Part shown: positions 11,284 to 23,126 of the stretch, piece after piece | How positions within the stretch are numbered: position 1 is the stretch's first letter | How the letters are laid out: each line of letters begins with the position of its first letter | DNA from: Nautilus pompilius | Taxonomy: Eukaryota; Mollusca; Cephalopoda; Nautilida; Nautilidae | Length of the DNA: 64,000 nucleotides | Reading direction: 5' to 3' | NCBI GenBank assembly: GCA_018389105.1 | Contig: JACATO010000647.1 | Location: 1 to 64,000 of the forward strand | Translations under genes and position numbers: made by a program | Notes under the pieces: generated by a model | Told to the model about the DNA's origin: nothing | Database searches by the model: none | The model's input: the letters and a program-made list of their open reading frames with translations, nothing else

Positions 11284-14200
11284 GGGGAGATCTGGAGTAA
11301 GTTGTTACAGTAATTCTTAAACGTAGAGATGAGGCTATAATCTACGTCATATACATGAGGCTATAAACGACGTCATAGAGATGAAGCTATAATTTACGCC
11401 ATATACATGAGGCTATAAACGACGTCATAGAGATGAAGCTATAATCTACGTCATATACATGAGGCTATAAACGACGTCATAGAGATGAAACTATAATCTA
11501 CGTCATATACATGAGGCTATAAACGACGTCATAGAGATGAAGCTATAATTTACGTCATATACATGAGGCTATAAATGAGGACGTCATAGAGATGAAACTA
11601 TAATCTACGTCATATACATGAGGCTATAAAACGACGTCATAGAGATGAAGCTATAATTTACGCATATACATGAGGCTATAAACGACGTCATAGAGATGAA
11701 ACTATAATCTACGTCATATACATGAGGCTATAAACGACGTCATAGAGATGAGGCTATAATTTACGCCATATACATGAGGCTATAAACGACGTCATAGAGA
11801 TGAAGCTATAATTTACGTCATATACATGAGGCTATAAACGACGTCATAGAGATGAGGCTATAATTACGCATATACATGAGGCTATAAACGACGTCATAGA
11901 GATGAAGCTATAATTTACGCCATATACATGAGGCTATAAACTGACGTCATAGAGATGATGAAGCTATAATTACGCCATATACATGAGGCTATAAACGACG
12001 TCATAGAGATGAAGAGCTATAAACGACGTCATAGAGATGAAGCTATAATTTACGCCATATACATGAGGCTATAAACGACGTCATAGAGATGAAGCTATAA
12101 TTTACGCCATATACATGAGGCTATAAACGACGTCATAGAGATGAAGCTATAATTTACGCCATATACATGAGGCTATAAACGACGTCATAGAGATGAAGCT
12201 ATAATCTACGTCATATACATGAGGCTATAAACGACGTCATAGAGATGAAGCTATAATCTACGTCATATACATGAGGCTATAAACGACGTCATAGAGATGA
12301 AGCTATAATTTACGCCATATACATGAGGCTATAAACGACGTCATAGAGATGAAGCTATAATCTACGTCATATACATGAGGCTATAAACGACGTCATAGAG
12401 ATGAAACTATAATCTACGTCATATACATGAGGCTATAAAACGACGTCATAGAGATGAAGCTATAATCTACGTCATATACATGAGGCTATAAACGACGTCA
12501 TAGAGATGAACTATAATCTACGTCATATACATGAATTATAAACGACGTCATAGAGATGAAGCTATAATTTACGTCATATACATGAGGCTATAAACGACGT
12601 CATAGAGATGAAGCTATAATTTACGCCATATACATGAGGCTATAAACGACGTCATAGAGATGATGAAGCTATAATTTACGTCATATACATGAGGCTATAA
12701 ACGAAGTCATAGAGATGAAGCTATAATTTACGCCATATACATGAGGCTATAAACGACGTCATAGAGATGAAGCTATAATTTACGTCATATACATGAGGCT
12801 ATAAACGACGTCATAGAGATGAAGCTATAATCTACGTCATATACATGAGGCTATAAACGACGTCATAGAGATGAAGCTATAATTTACGCCATATACATGA
12901 GGCTATAAACGACGTCATAGAGATGAAGCTATAATTTACGCCATATACATGAGGCTATAAACGACGTCATAGAGATGAAGCTATAATCTACGTCATATAC
13001 ATGAGGCTATAAACGACGTCATAGAGATGAAGCTATAATCTACGTCATATACATGAGGCTATAAACGACGTCATAGAGATGAAGCTATAATCTACGTCAT
13101 ATACATGAGGCTATAAACGACGTCATAGAGATGAAACTATAATCTACGTCATATACATGAGGCTATAAACGACGTCATAGAGATGAAGCTATAATCTACG
13201 TCATATACATGAGGCTATAAACGACGTCATAGAGATGAAACTATAATCTACGTCATATACATGAGGCTATAAATGACGTCATAGAGATGAAGCTATAATC
13301 TACGTCATATACATGAGGCTATAAACGACGTCATAGAGATGAAGCTATAATTTACGCCATATACATGAGGCTATAAACGACGTCATAGAGATGAAGCTAT
13401 AATCTACGTCATATACATGAGGCTATAAACGACGTCATAGAGATGAAGCTATAATCTACGTCATATACATGAGGCTATAAACGACGTCATAGAGATGAAG
13501 CTATAATTTACGCCATATACATGAGGCTATAAACGACGTCATAGAGATGAAGCTATAATCTACGTCATATACATGAGGCTATAAACGACGTCATAGAGAT
13601 GAGGCTATAATTACGTCATATACATGAGGCTATAAACGACGTCATAGAGATGAAGCTATAATCTACGTCATATACATGAGGCTATAAACGACGTCATAGA
13701 GATGAAGCTATAATCTACGTCATATACATGAGGCTATAAACGACGTCATAGAGATGAAGCTATAATTTACGCCATATACATGAGGCTATAAACGACGTCA
13801 TAGAGATGAAGCTATAATCTACGTCATATACATGAGGCTATAAACGACGTCATAGAGATGAAGCTATAATTTACGTCATATACATGAGGCTATAAACGAC
13901 GTCATAGAGATGAACTATAATCTACGTCATATACATGAGGCTATAAACGACGTCATAGAGATGATGAAGCTATAATCTACGTCATATACATGAGGCTATA
14001 AACGACGTCAGAGAGATGATGAAGCTATAATTTACGCCATATACATGAGGCTATAAACGACGTCATAGAGATGAAGCTATAATCTACGTCATATACATGA
14101 GGCTAAAACGACGTCATAGAGATGAAGCTATAATCTACGTCATATACATGAGGCTATAAACGACGTCATAGAGATGAAGCTATAATCTACGTCATATACA

Positions 14201-15083
14201 TGAGGCTATAAAACGACGTCATAGAGATGAAGCTATAATTACGTCATATACATGAGGCTATAAACGACGTCATAGAGATGAAGCTATAATTTACGTCATA
14301 TACATGAGGCTATAAATGACGTCATAGAGATGAAGCTATAATCTACGTCATATACATGAGGCTATAAACGACGTCATAGAGATGAGGCTATAATTTACGT
14401 CATATACATGAGGCTATAAACGACGTCATAGAGATGACGCTATAATCTACGTCATATACATGAGGCTATAAACGACGTCATAGAGATGAGGCTATAATTT
14501 ACGTCATATACATGAGGCTATAAACGACGTCATAGAGATGAAGCTATAATCTACGTCATATACATGAGGCTATAAACGACGTCTACATCTATAGATATTA
14601 TTATATATACATGGTATCATGCTGGGTATCATAGAGATGAAGCTATAATTTACGCCATATACATGAGGCTATAAACGACGTCATAGAGATGAAGCTAGCT
14701 ATAATTTACGCCATATACATGAGGCTATAAACGACGTCATAGAGATGAAGCTATAATTTACGCCATATACATGAGGCTATAAACGACGTCATAGAGATGA
14801 AGCTATAATTTACGCCATATACATGAGGCTATAAACGACGTCATAGAGATGAAGCTATAATTTACGTCATATACATGAGGCTATAAACGACGTCATAGAG
14901 ATGAAGCTATAATCTACGCCATATACACGAGGCTATAAACGACTTCATAGAGATGAAGCTATAATTACGCCATATACATGAGGCTATAAACGACGTCATA
15001 GAGATGAAGCTATAATTTACGCCATATGCTTTGGCCTTCGGTCATAGCCTCCCGCTTTAACAACCAGCCCTGGTAGCCTCCCC
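11284..15083. mobile_element. 3.8 kb TIR element filled by a 52 bp ACGTCAT satellite
   Basis: The body, about 11,325-15,025, holds roughly 70 head-to-tail copies of a 52 bp dimer made of two related 26 bp monomers, one reading GAGGCTATAAACGACGTCAT and the other GAAGCTATAATCTACGTCAT, joined by AGAGAT and ATACAT. The second monomer often carries TACGCCAT instead of TACGTCAT, and a few copies have one- to three-base indels. The left end begins GGGGAGATCTGGAGTAAGTT after a TA. The right end, in reverse complement, begins GGGGAGGCTACCAGGGCTGG and is also followed by a TA, so the array is bounded by imperfect inverted ends with a possible TA target duplication. No transposase is inside. A foreign 45-50 bp AT-rich interruption lies near 14,583-14,632. 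Confidence 0.7.
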
Positions 15084-18000
15084 TAATCCAAGCGAGTTGC
15101 TTTTGTATTTCACGCGTACTTTTCTGTAGTTTGGTTTTCAGAAGAGATGAATGACGATAATATGTAAAAGATTTTTAAACTTTAAATCCGATAATTAATT
15201 ATTATAATATTTGGTAACTTAATTAAATCACAAAAATAACCACTTTTGCTGTCATTTTCGCACATTACAGTCAAATTAGCAACAAATTGTTAAATATTAA
15301 AAAAAAAACCCCACCCTTTTGTGTGCGTGTGTGAATGATTTTTTAAAAAAAGGGCTTCTTTTCTTTCGTCTCACGGAAAGCTAGTGACGGATGTGTGCCC
15401 GTTTCGGTCGATCTCATCAATTTAATCGAAATTAGTTTGTTCAAAGATTTAAGGTAACATGAGGAGGTAATCACTGCAGTTTGAATAGCTCAGAGGTGTG
15501 AAGTGGAAATGTACGCCATTAGCTTTGTTATTGCCAACCGTGTTCCCATTTTCTCGCAGTAGGGGCGGTTAACATTAGCAATGCAACAATTATCCACTCG
15601 CGCGCGCGTTGGCTATTCCCATATTTCCTTCCGGACGATTATCCGTATAGGATAGTGATGGATTCAAAACACAGGCGGAGGCAAAAGAGAAACTCAGAAA
15701 GTGTGTTCTAAACTGGACAACCTCAGCAGTAAAAGAGGAGACATCGACGTCATTTCCGGGAAGAGGTGTCGCAATGTTTACCAACTCGACGCGTTCTCTA
15801 CTTTTCCTGATATTAAAGGGGAAAAGACGGTAAACTATAAAATGGTGGAAGTGTAATGCAGTCTCTAGATGTAACACGTTCAGACTGTCAACGTTTAAAA
15901 AAAAAAAAAAAAATTCTGAACAGATTTTTTACATTTTTTCATGTTTTAAGGTTAATATGTAAAAATTGCAGTTAGATCCAATGATGGAGTTAATTAGATG
16001 ACAGATTTGAGGCAGGAAAAATCTGCTTGCTGTCTGGGTGCACAAGAAGATAGCAGGAAGTCGAGATCAGGATTAATTGGTCGTTTTCACCTGTTAATTA
16101 CAGCCGTAAGAAGGACTTTTAAAACGTTGCCAGACAGGGTCCTCTGCACTGTTGCGCGTTGAAAACCATTTACCAATCTCATTTCCTGACCAACCGGCAA
16201 AAAGAAAGAACGTTTAGCAGCCGCCGCCAATCAAAGCTAGACTGCAGTGCTTATGGAGCAGAGGGACGAATACCGATATCAGCTGTCGCCATCCGTCCGT
16301 GCCTCTAACCATCGTCTCTTACGCCGCGCGTGGGGCGAACAGAGAATTCTACAGAACCAGCGCGAGGAGACTGCTCAAATGTCGGCCTAACCGTCACGCG
16401 ACAAGGGGGAGAGAACCCGAAGGTTTTTTTTTTTTTTATTCTTCCGGTTTTCGATTGTAGCGAATAAGCAGAAAGAAAAAAGGAATAAATGCCTTAAAAA
16501 ACAGTTTTTTAACCCCTCCCCCCCAAAAAAACAGAAAAGAACTCGTTGCAAATGTCGTAAATGTTCAGCGGTGTTGCTCATTAGGCAATGTCCAGGTATA
16601 CTTTGGTTTCATTTAGCAAGTACATAAAGACAACATTATCATATCTTGTTCAAACTTTATTTTTTATCACCGCCTAACTGCATTTAAATAACGAGTGGGA
16701 GGGGGGGAGAGAGAAGAATACATTAGTCAAGGTAGTTTAAACGAATGACTAATCATTCAGTGTTACCTGTGAAAACTTAGACGTCATTTATTCACTAATG
16801 GCCGCTATCTGACTTAGTCTCCTCGCGACGACGTCGACATTAGCTCTTCTCTCTTTTCTCTCTCTTTTTTTTTTTACGGCAATTTCACCCTTAGAAAACA
16901 CTGGGATTGGTTTACTTCTGGTTCTTGTTCGTACAAGAAGTGCGCAAGACCCCGGCTATTACAGCTTCTTTGTTGACACAATACTGGCTTATTGTGTGTT
17001 CTTCTCCATACAAGACACACATACGCACAAGCTGGGTTTATTATACCGCCTCCTTGTTCAAAGAAGACGCACAAACGATTGACCTTTTACCGCGTCCTTG
17101 CTCAAAAAAAAATGGGCACACCAGACTTTTCTAGGGTATAATTCATTCTTTTCCTCCTATAAAACACGCCGAGTGCGGCCCTTACACAGGACACCCTTGA
17201 GATTAGTCTACTACTTGCCCACACGAGAGACGCACTGGATCACAGCTACCAAGCCATTGGGTTTTAACTACACGACAGGGTTGGTCTGCCTGCCCCTATC
17301 ACCTCGTCCACAGGTGATTAATGTTTCCTCTTGACTTACGCCAAAGAGCTGTGCTAAACTCAGTTCATCACTTCTCCCTCATTACTGCATATCCATACGT
17401 TAAACTAAAGAATTAGGAAATTCTTTCCTTTTTCCTTTTTTAGTGGTTGAAAGTCCCGATCAATCAGCAGGGTCCGGCGAAAGGGGCATCGTCTAGATAA
17501 GTTCGAATCATGCTTCTTTCAACGGTAATGCGTCACTGATGCTGATTAAGATGTGGAACTTAGGCCGGGTCCGATCCTGAGGGACTGCCTGTCTCAATTG
17601 GAACTGTTGCTGCGGTCCCACAGGAAATCAGCGAAGCGCTTTGTGGTAGCTCGTCATCACGGATGGAGTCAGACACAAATTTGTGTCTGAAAAAAAAACA
17701 ACAATAACAATAACACAACAGCATTCAAGTGAAATATTCTCGCGCAATTCATGCGAATCTATGAACACGAAGCTCGCGAACACCGCTTATCCGCCTTGAA
17801 GAAAAGAGCAGACAACTCTGCCACTTAAACTCCCCCCCCCCTTTAAATTCTTCTGCGCGCCGCGCAAAAACTATACTATTTTGGTATGATCCCACCTTTG
17901 CTTCTGCAAAACTTGACTTTCCAGAGGTGATTTCCAACATAGGGCGCTCGGTTATCACTCCAAGACATCGTAGTGCCACCGATGCTCTGTTTCTCTAAAG

Positions 18001-19001
18001 CGAATAGCAATTAGCATTGAGGCCAGTGACGGATATAAGGGGGGGGTCGGTGCAGACAGGACACCTCCCCACCCCTCTCCCCCTTTTGGGGGGGGGCTAG
18101 CATTAATTTATCTGATACTCTGATCTCTCACCTCCCTTCTCACCCCCCTCCCAACCACTCCCACTTTTTCTCTTTCCAAAATGGTACATCCGCTTTTGAA
18201 GGGCGTCCACCCTAAACATCATATAAGGGATACTAACAGATGCAAGTTGTCGCGTGCCTACGTACTCGCTGATTTATTCATTTAAGCAACAACAACAACA
18301 ACAACAACAACAACAACTTCTCCCCCACCAACTAGAATGTCGACAATTCGGTCCGAGTGAGCTTTCTGGAATCGTCTAAGGAAGTCCCTAAAAGCTGGGT
18401 GTGTGTGTGTGTGACTGACGTCAGACGTTCGCGTGTCTTATCACCTGAAATCGACCGACCTCTAGTTCGGCGTTCGCAGCTGGCGGGAGCCAGATAAAGT
18501 GATGCCGATATAAATACGAAAAGAAGAAGAAGAAGAAGAAGTTATAATTCGTTAACTCGGCTGTTGTACATATTTTCTAAAGCCCAAGGAAATGGCAGGA
18601 AAAAAAACAAACCTTACTTCAGATATTGTTGGTGGGTGGGTGGGTGGAGGACCCTTTTCTCCTGGAGCTACGCCATAGCAGCTGGGATGGGGCAAAGTCG
18701 GTTTACCACCGAAATTCGGTGACCGTCCCCCCCCCAGCCGGTGTTAGACGACTGGCTGTTTTCCAACCGTATAAGCCCGGAACTGTCAGTCCGCGTGCAT
18801 GCAAAAGAAAGCCTTTCTCCCGAAAGAGTATTTACCGGATCCTTGGTTGGCTTCCTCCTCTTTGTGCGCACAATTTTCTTGTCCGATCCCTTGAAATAAA
18901 AGAATTCCACACAATGTATCTAAACAGAGACACTCGGTGTGTGCGTGTGCGTGCGCGGAGACAGCGTGGTAAGTAAAAATACCTTGGACTCGCCACATAT
19001 A
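15084..19001. other. Intergenic, no gene recognised
   Basis: Unique sequence with scattered homopolymer runs, a (CAA)n run at about 18,285-18,317, and poly-G/poly-C clusters at 18,040-18,150. Several overlapping frames of 60-116 codons have no recognisable domain. A weak, degenerate repetition of CTCCTTGTTCAAAGAAG-like words is present at 16,915-17,170 but is too diverged to define a unit. Confidence 0.4.
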
Positions 19002-19588
19002 CAGTCGACCCCCCCCCGCGTAATCGCGGCCCCGGTTATTCGCGGAGTTTCCCTTAGAACCTAACTAATAATTGTCCGTGGAAACCCCCGCATATTCGCG
19101 GAATCGCAAATATCTTCCGCGATTTTTTAATGGCTTTTTTCCCGTGGCAATATATTTTTTTCACGCTTTTTAACGCTAAATTATTAATAACAATATAATT
19201 TACTAATTTTTGTAATATAAATACTAACGTAAATTCAGCAAATTATCAACATAAAATAAACGCTATTGGCTGGAGGTTTGAAAGTAGCCAATCCGAGAGC
19301 GGTATTCATTTCTCCTCGCCGCTGATTGGCTGCTGCCCACGAGGCGCTGTCCCAGCAGCCCCGCATCATCCCAGTTTACCGCGTGTAGCTATCTCGAGTG
19401 TTTCTCTGAGTGTTGGATTTTTTATTAGATTATTATTATATATTTACTTATATTTTTAAATTATATTTTACGTTATATTTTGACGTTTATAGGCATTTTT
19501 ATGGACCACGTCCAATATTCGCGGTTTTTCACTCTTCGCGGGTGCTCAAGGGACGTAACCCCCGCGAATTCCGTGGGAGGGACAACTG
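19002..19588. mobile_element. Non-autonomous pogo/Tigger-type MITE, 587 bp
   Basis: The left end reads CAGTCGACCCCCCCCCGCG and the right end, in reverse complement, reads CAGTTGTCCCTCCCACGG. Both abut a TA dinucleotide (19,000-19,001 and 19,589-19,590), as expected for Tc1/mariner/pogo target duplications. Subterminal sequence repeats ATTCGCGG words in both orientations (near 19,035, 19,092 and 19,515), a pattern familiar from pogo/Tigger elements with CAGTCGACCC-type ends. No transposase ORF is present, so this is a deletion derivative mobilised in trans. The superfamily call rests on end sequence and TA duplication. Confidence 0.75.
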
Positions 19589-20864
19589 TACTAACAACAA
19601 GCCACCTGGCGGAGCGACGGACAGTCAGAATAAACAGATTCCTTCTAATTAAAATATAGAGACCCGGTTTCAGATAAAACACCGTAAACTATCTTGTAAT
19701 CAGTGGTCCTTTTTTTTTTTTGTATCAAAGCTCTCGAAAAAAAAATGGGGGGGGGCTTTTCTGACCGAGACTGGCGTGGAAATCCGTCCCCAACCCCGTC
19801 TTTTGGTCGCTCTTTCAACCGAGGAAATTCTTCTGTATAATTACATTTAAATTTAAAATACCATAGCGTGAATCAAAGCTCGCCATCTACTCGTTGGTCG
19901 GAAACAGGGCGGTCTGCAAGACTGTGAATCGTGAATTTCAAATATCGGGGCCATTCTGAATATTTGTTTGGAAGGTTCGGAGCGTTTAATACGTCTGATG
20001 CTACTATAGTCTCCCAGTTTTGGTGTCTATAGAGGATTTCAGATTTCGGACGGTCTCTGTCATCTGAGAATGAACCAGTTTTGGGGTGGGTATACACGAG
20101 CCATCCTCAAACACTGTTTGGTTCAGGCGATTTTTTCTTAGGCTGTGGAATGTGACGCAGATTTCCTTTCCTCGCGAGGACGACGACTGTAGGACTTGCA
20201 AAGGAAGAGAGAACAGCTGACGTCATCACCCCCAGTACCGCTCTCCAAAGAAGAGAAAGTGAAACTCACACGCTGAAGCTATTTCGATATTTCCTTTTCT
20301 TGATTGGAACTCGAGTAATTTGTCTAACGCTGTTAATCAATAATTACGACAAATGAACCGAACGAATTTTTTTTCTGTTTTTTTTTGTTTTTCAAGTAAA
20401 AAGTTTATAAGTCATTTATCGCAAGAAATCGGTTTTCTCCTTACGGATTATTTTGCGATTTATGAAGAAAATTTCCCATCATTTTGCCCCATAAACATAC
20501 TCATTCACCTGTACAAGAAGTGGTGTTATGGTTTACGACATCTTGTTGATGTTTGGTCACTAACCTCGGACTAATTAATTTGGGCCTTTCTCGTGTCCTC
20601 AAGATAGCCCACTTCAGTAATATGCTATCTATCAAGCAGCATATATATTATAAGTACCTCGCTCTTTCGCCATGCCTCCCATTTAACCATCGTCTCCACA
20701 CGTTTAGCGACAGGACATTATTCGCAGAAACAAAAGTAAACAAACAGATCGCAGCATATGACGTCAAACAAACCTCCTGATAATTTTTAAAACCGATCGT
20801 ATTTATTTATTTCTACTAGTACTGTCTATTCATCGAAAAATTTCAATCTCTGTACTGACGTCAT
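19589..20864. other. Intergenic, no gene recognised
   Basis: Unique sequence with normal CpG content. Open frames of 65-75 codons show no domain. Isolated TGACGTCA sites occur at about 20,218 and 20,758, outside any array. Confidence 0.4.
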
Positions 20865-20867
20865 CTC

Positions 20868-20902
<35 letters not shown>

Positions 20903-21007
20903 GTCTCTCTGTACTGATGTCATCTCTCTCTTCGTACTGACGTCATCTCTCTCTCTCTCTCTCACTCTGTCTCTCTGTACTGATGTCATCTCTCTCTTCG
21001 TACTGAC

Positions 21008-21049
<42 letters not shown>

Positions 21050-21096
21050 CTGTCATATCGCTCTCTCTCTCTTCCATCTCTGTCCATATCTCTCTC

Positions 21097-21131
<35 letters not shown>

Positions 21132-21237
21132 GTCTCTCTGTACTGATGTCATCTCTCTCTTCGTACTGACGTCATCTCTCTCTCTCTCTCTCTCACTCTG
21201 TCTCTCTGTACTGATGTCATCTCTCTCTTCGGCTGAC

Positions 21238-21289
<52 letters not shown>

Positions 21290-21327
21290 TCTGTCCATAT
21301 CTCTCTCTCTCTCTCCATCTCTGTCCA

Positions 21328-21389
<62 letters not shown>

Positions 21390-21508
21390 TCTCTCTGTAC
21401 TGATGTCATCTCTCTCTTCGTACTGACGTCATCTCTCTCTCTCTCTCTCACTCTGTCTCTCTGTACTGATGTCATCTCTCTCTTCGTACTGACGTCATCC
21501 TCTCTCTC

Positions 21509-21575
<67 letters not shown>
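20865..21575. repeat. CT-rich array with TGACGTCAT every few tens of bases
   Basis: Long (CT)n runs are interrupted by a recurring cassette, CTGTACTGATGTCATCTC followed by TCTTCGTACTGACGTCATC. GATGTCAT and GACGTCAT forms alternate as neighbours. The cassette appears at about 20,855-20,950, 20,980-21,010, 21,135-21,180, 21,205-21,245, 21,395-21,435 and 21,460-21,500. The long SerLeu and ArgGlu open frames here are artefacts of the dinucleotide. In reverse complement the cassette resembles units of the 8.3-9.3 kb array. Confidence 0.85.
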
Positions 21576-21577
<2 letters not shown>

Positions 21578-22092
21578 CGCCTACGCCTAAGGTAAGATTT
21601 TATCTATTTCAAATTTATTTGTATTTAAGTGATACAAAAAAAAAGAAAGAATACTTGAGCCATTACTCTTTAATACTAAAATTAATTTTCGACGTTAGAA
21701 GTCTTCTTGTTGTTGTCTTAAACCTAACACCACAGTCGAGATTTCCGTCTTAATTTATCAATACAAAATTCTTTATTACAGACAAAATTGTGCATTGTAT
21801 TTTGGACTGAGTAGTGGCTTATCTACGCGGGTGTGAAAACTTAAAAACAAACGATCTGGTTTCATTTGAATGAAATATTATTTTATTTTTAAACGTTGAC
21901 TTTACTAAGCTGACCGTGTTATTTTTCATTAACATCCAGTCATGACCCGATTTCCACCAAACTCATTACATTTTTAAAAAAAATTTCTTGCTAATGCGTC
22001 AAGAATTTCATACGAAACGTTAATGAATTTTATTGCATTTCGTCTCTTCTTAGTTGCTTTGTTTAATGAATTGAAACAACCACAGTAAGAAT
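21576..22092. other. Intergenic AT-rich spacer, no gene seen
   Basis: AT-rich unique sequence between two repeat arrays. No exon, RNA gene or mobile element was recognised. Confidence 0.45.
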
Positions 22093-23126
22093 TTAGAAAA
22101 GACCGGGAATGGTTATTTAAGCGCCAGTAATTATTAATTATACGTGTAGACGAAGCTACAATCGACATCATAAAGACGAAGCAATAATTGACGTCATATG
22201 GATGAGGATATAATTGACATCATAAAGACTGGATAAATATACGTCATAAAGACGAGGCTATAATTGACGTCATAAAGACGAGGCTATAATTGACGTCATA
22301 AAGACTGAATACAATCTACGTCATAAAGACGAGGCTATAATTGACGTCATAAAGACTGGATAAATCTACGTCATAAATACGAGGCTATAATTGACGTCAT
22401 AAAGACTGAATACAATCTACGTCATAAAGACGAGGAAATAATTGACGTCATAAAGACTGGATAAATATACGTCATAAAGACGAGGCTATAATTGACGTCA
22501 TAAAGACTGAATACAATCTACGTCATAAAGACGAGGAAATAATTGACGTCATAAAGACTGGATAAATCTACGTCATAAATACGAGGCTATAATTGACGTC
22601 ATAAAGACTGAATACAATCTACGTCATAAAGACGAGGAAATAATTGGCGTCATAAAGACTGGATACAATATACGTCATAAAGACGAGGAAATAATTGACG
22701 TCATAAAGACTGGATACAATCTACGTCATAAAGACGAGGAAATAATTGACGTCATAAAGACTGGATAAATCTACGTCATAAAGACTGGATAAATCTACGT
22801 CATAAAGACGAGGCTATAATTGACGTCATAAAGACTGGATACAATATACGTCATAAAGACGAGGAAATAATTGACGTCATAAAGACTGAATACAATCTAT
22901 GTCATAAAGACGAGGCTATAATTGACGTCATAAAGACTGGATACAATATACGTCATAAAGACGAGGAAATAATTGACGTCATAAAGACTGGATAAATCTA
23001 CGTCATAAAGACGAGGAAATAATTGACGTCATATGGTTTAACTTTATATGACATTATAATTAATCTATAGTTTAATTATGAGTTACTGTAGCAACTTTTG
23101 TAATAACTATCTTCGGTTTCCCCTAA
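22093..23126. mobile_element. TIR element with 49-51 bp ACGTCAT array
   Basis: The body, about 22,140-23,035, is a tandem array of dimers: GAGGCTATAATTGACGTCAT or GAGGAAATAATTGACGTCAT, then AAAGACTGG or AAAGACTGAATAC, then a TCTACGTCAT or TATACGTCAT half. The intact TGACGTCA palindrome is kept in nearly every first half. The right flank in reverse complement (TTAGGGGAAACCGAAGATAG, later CAGTAACTCATAATTAAAC) resembles the left flank (TTAGAAAAGACCGGGAATGG, later CAGTAATTATTAATTA), giving inverted ends near TA. No ORF is present. It is a member of the same family as the 6.3, 11.3 and 28.1 kb copies. Confidence 0.65.

Noticed and set aside
11284..15083. CRISPR-like regular repeats
   Set aside because: The units are contiguous head-to-tail dimers without unique spacers and lie in an animal genome, so this is satellite DNA.
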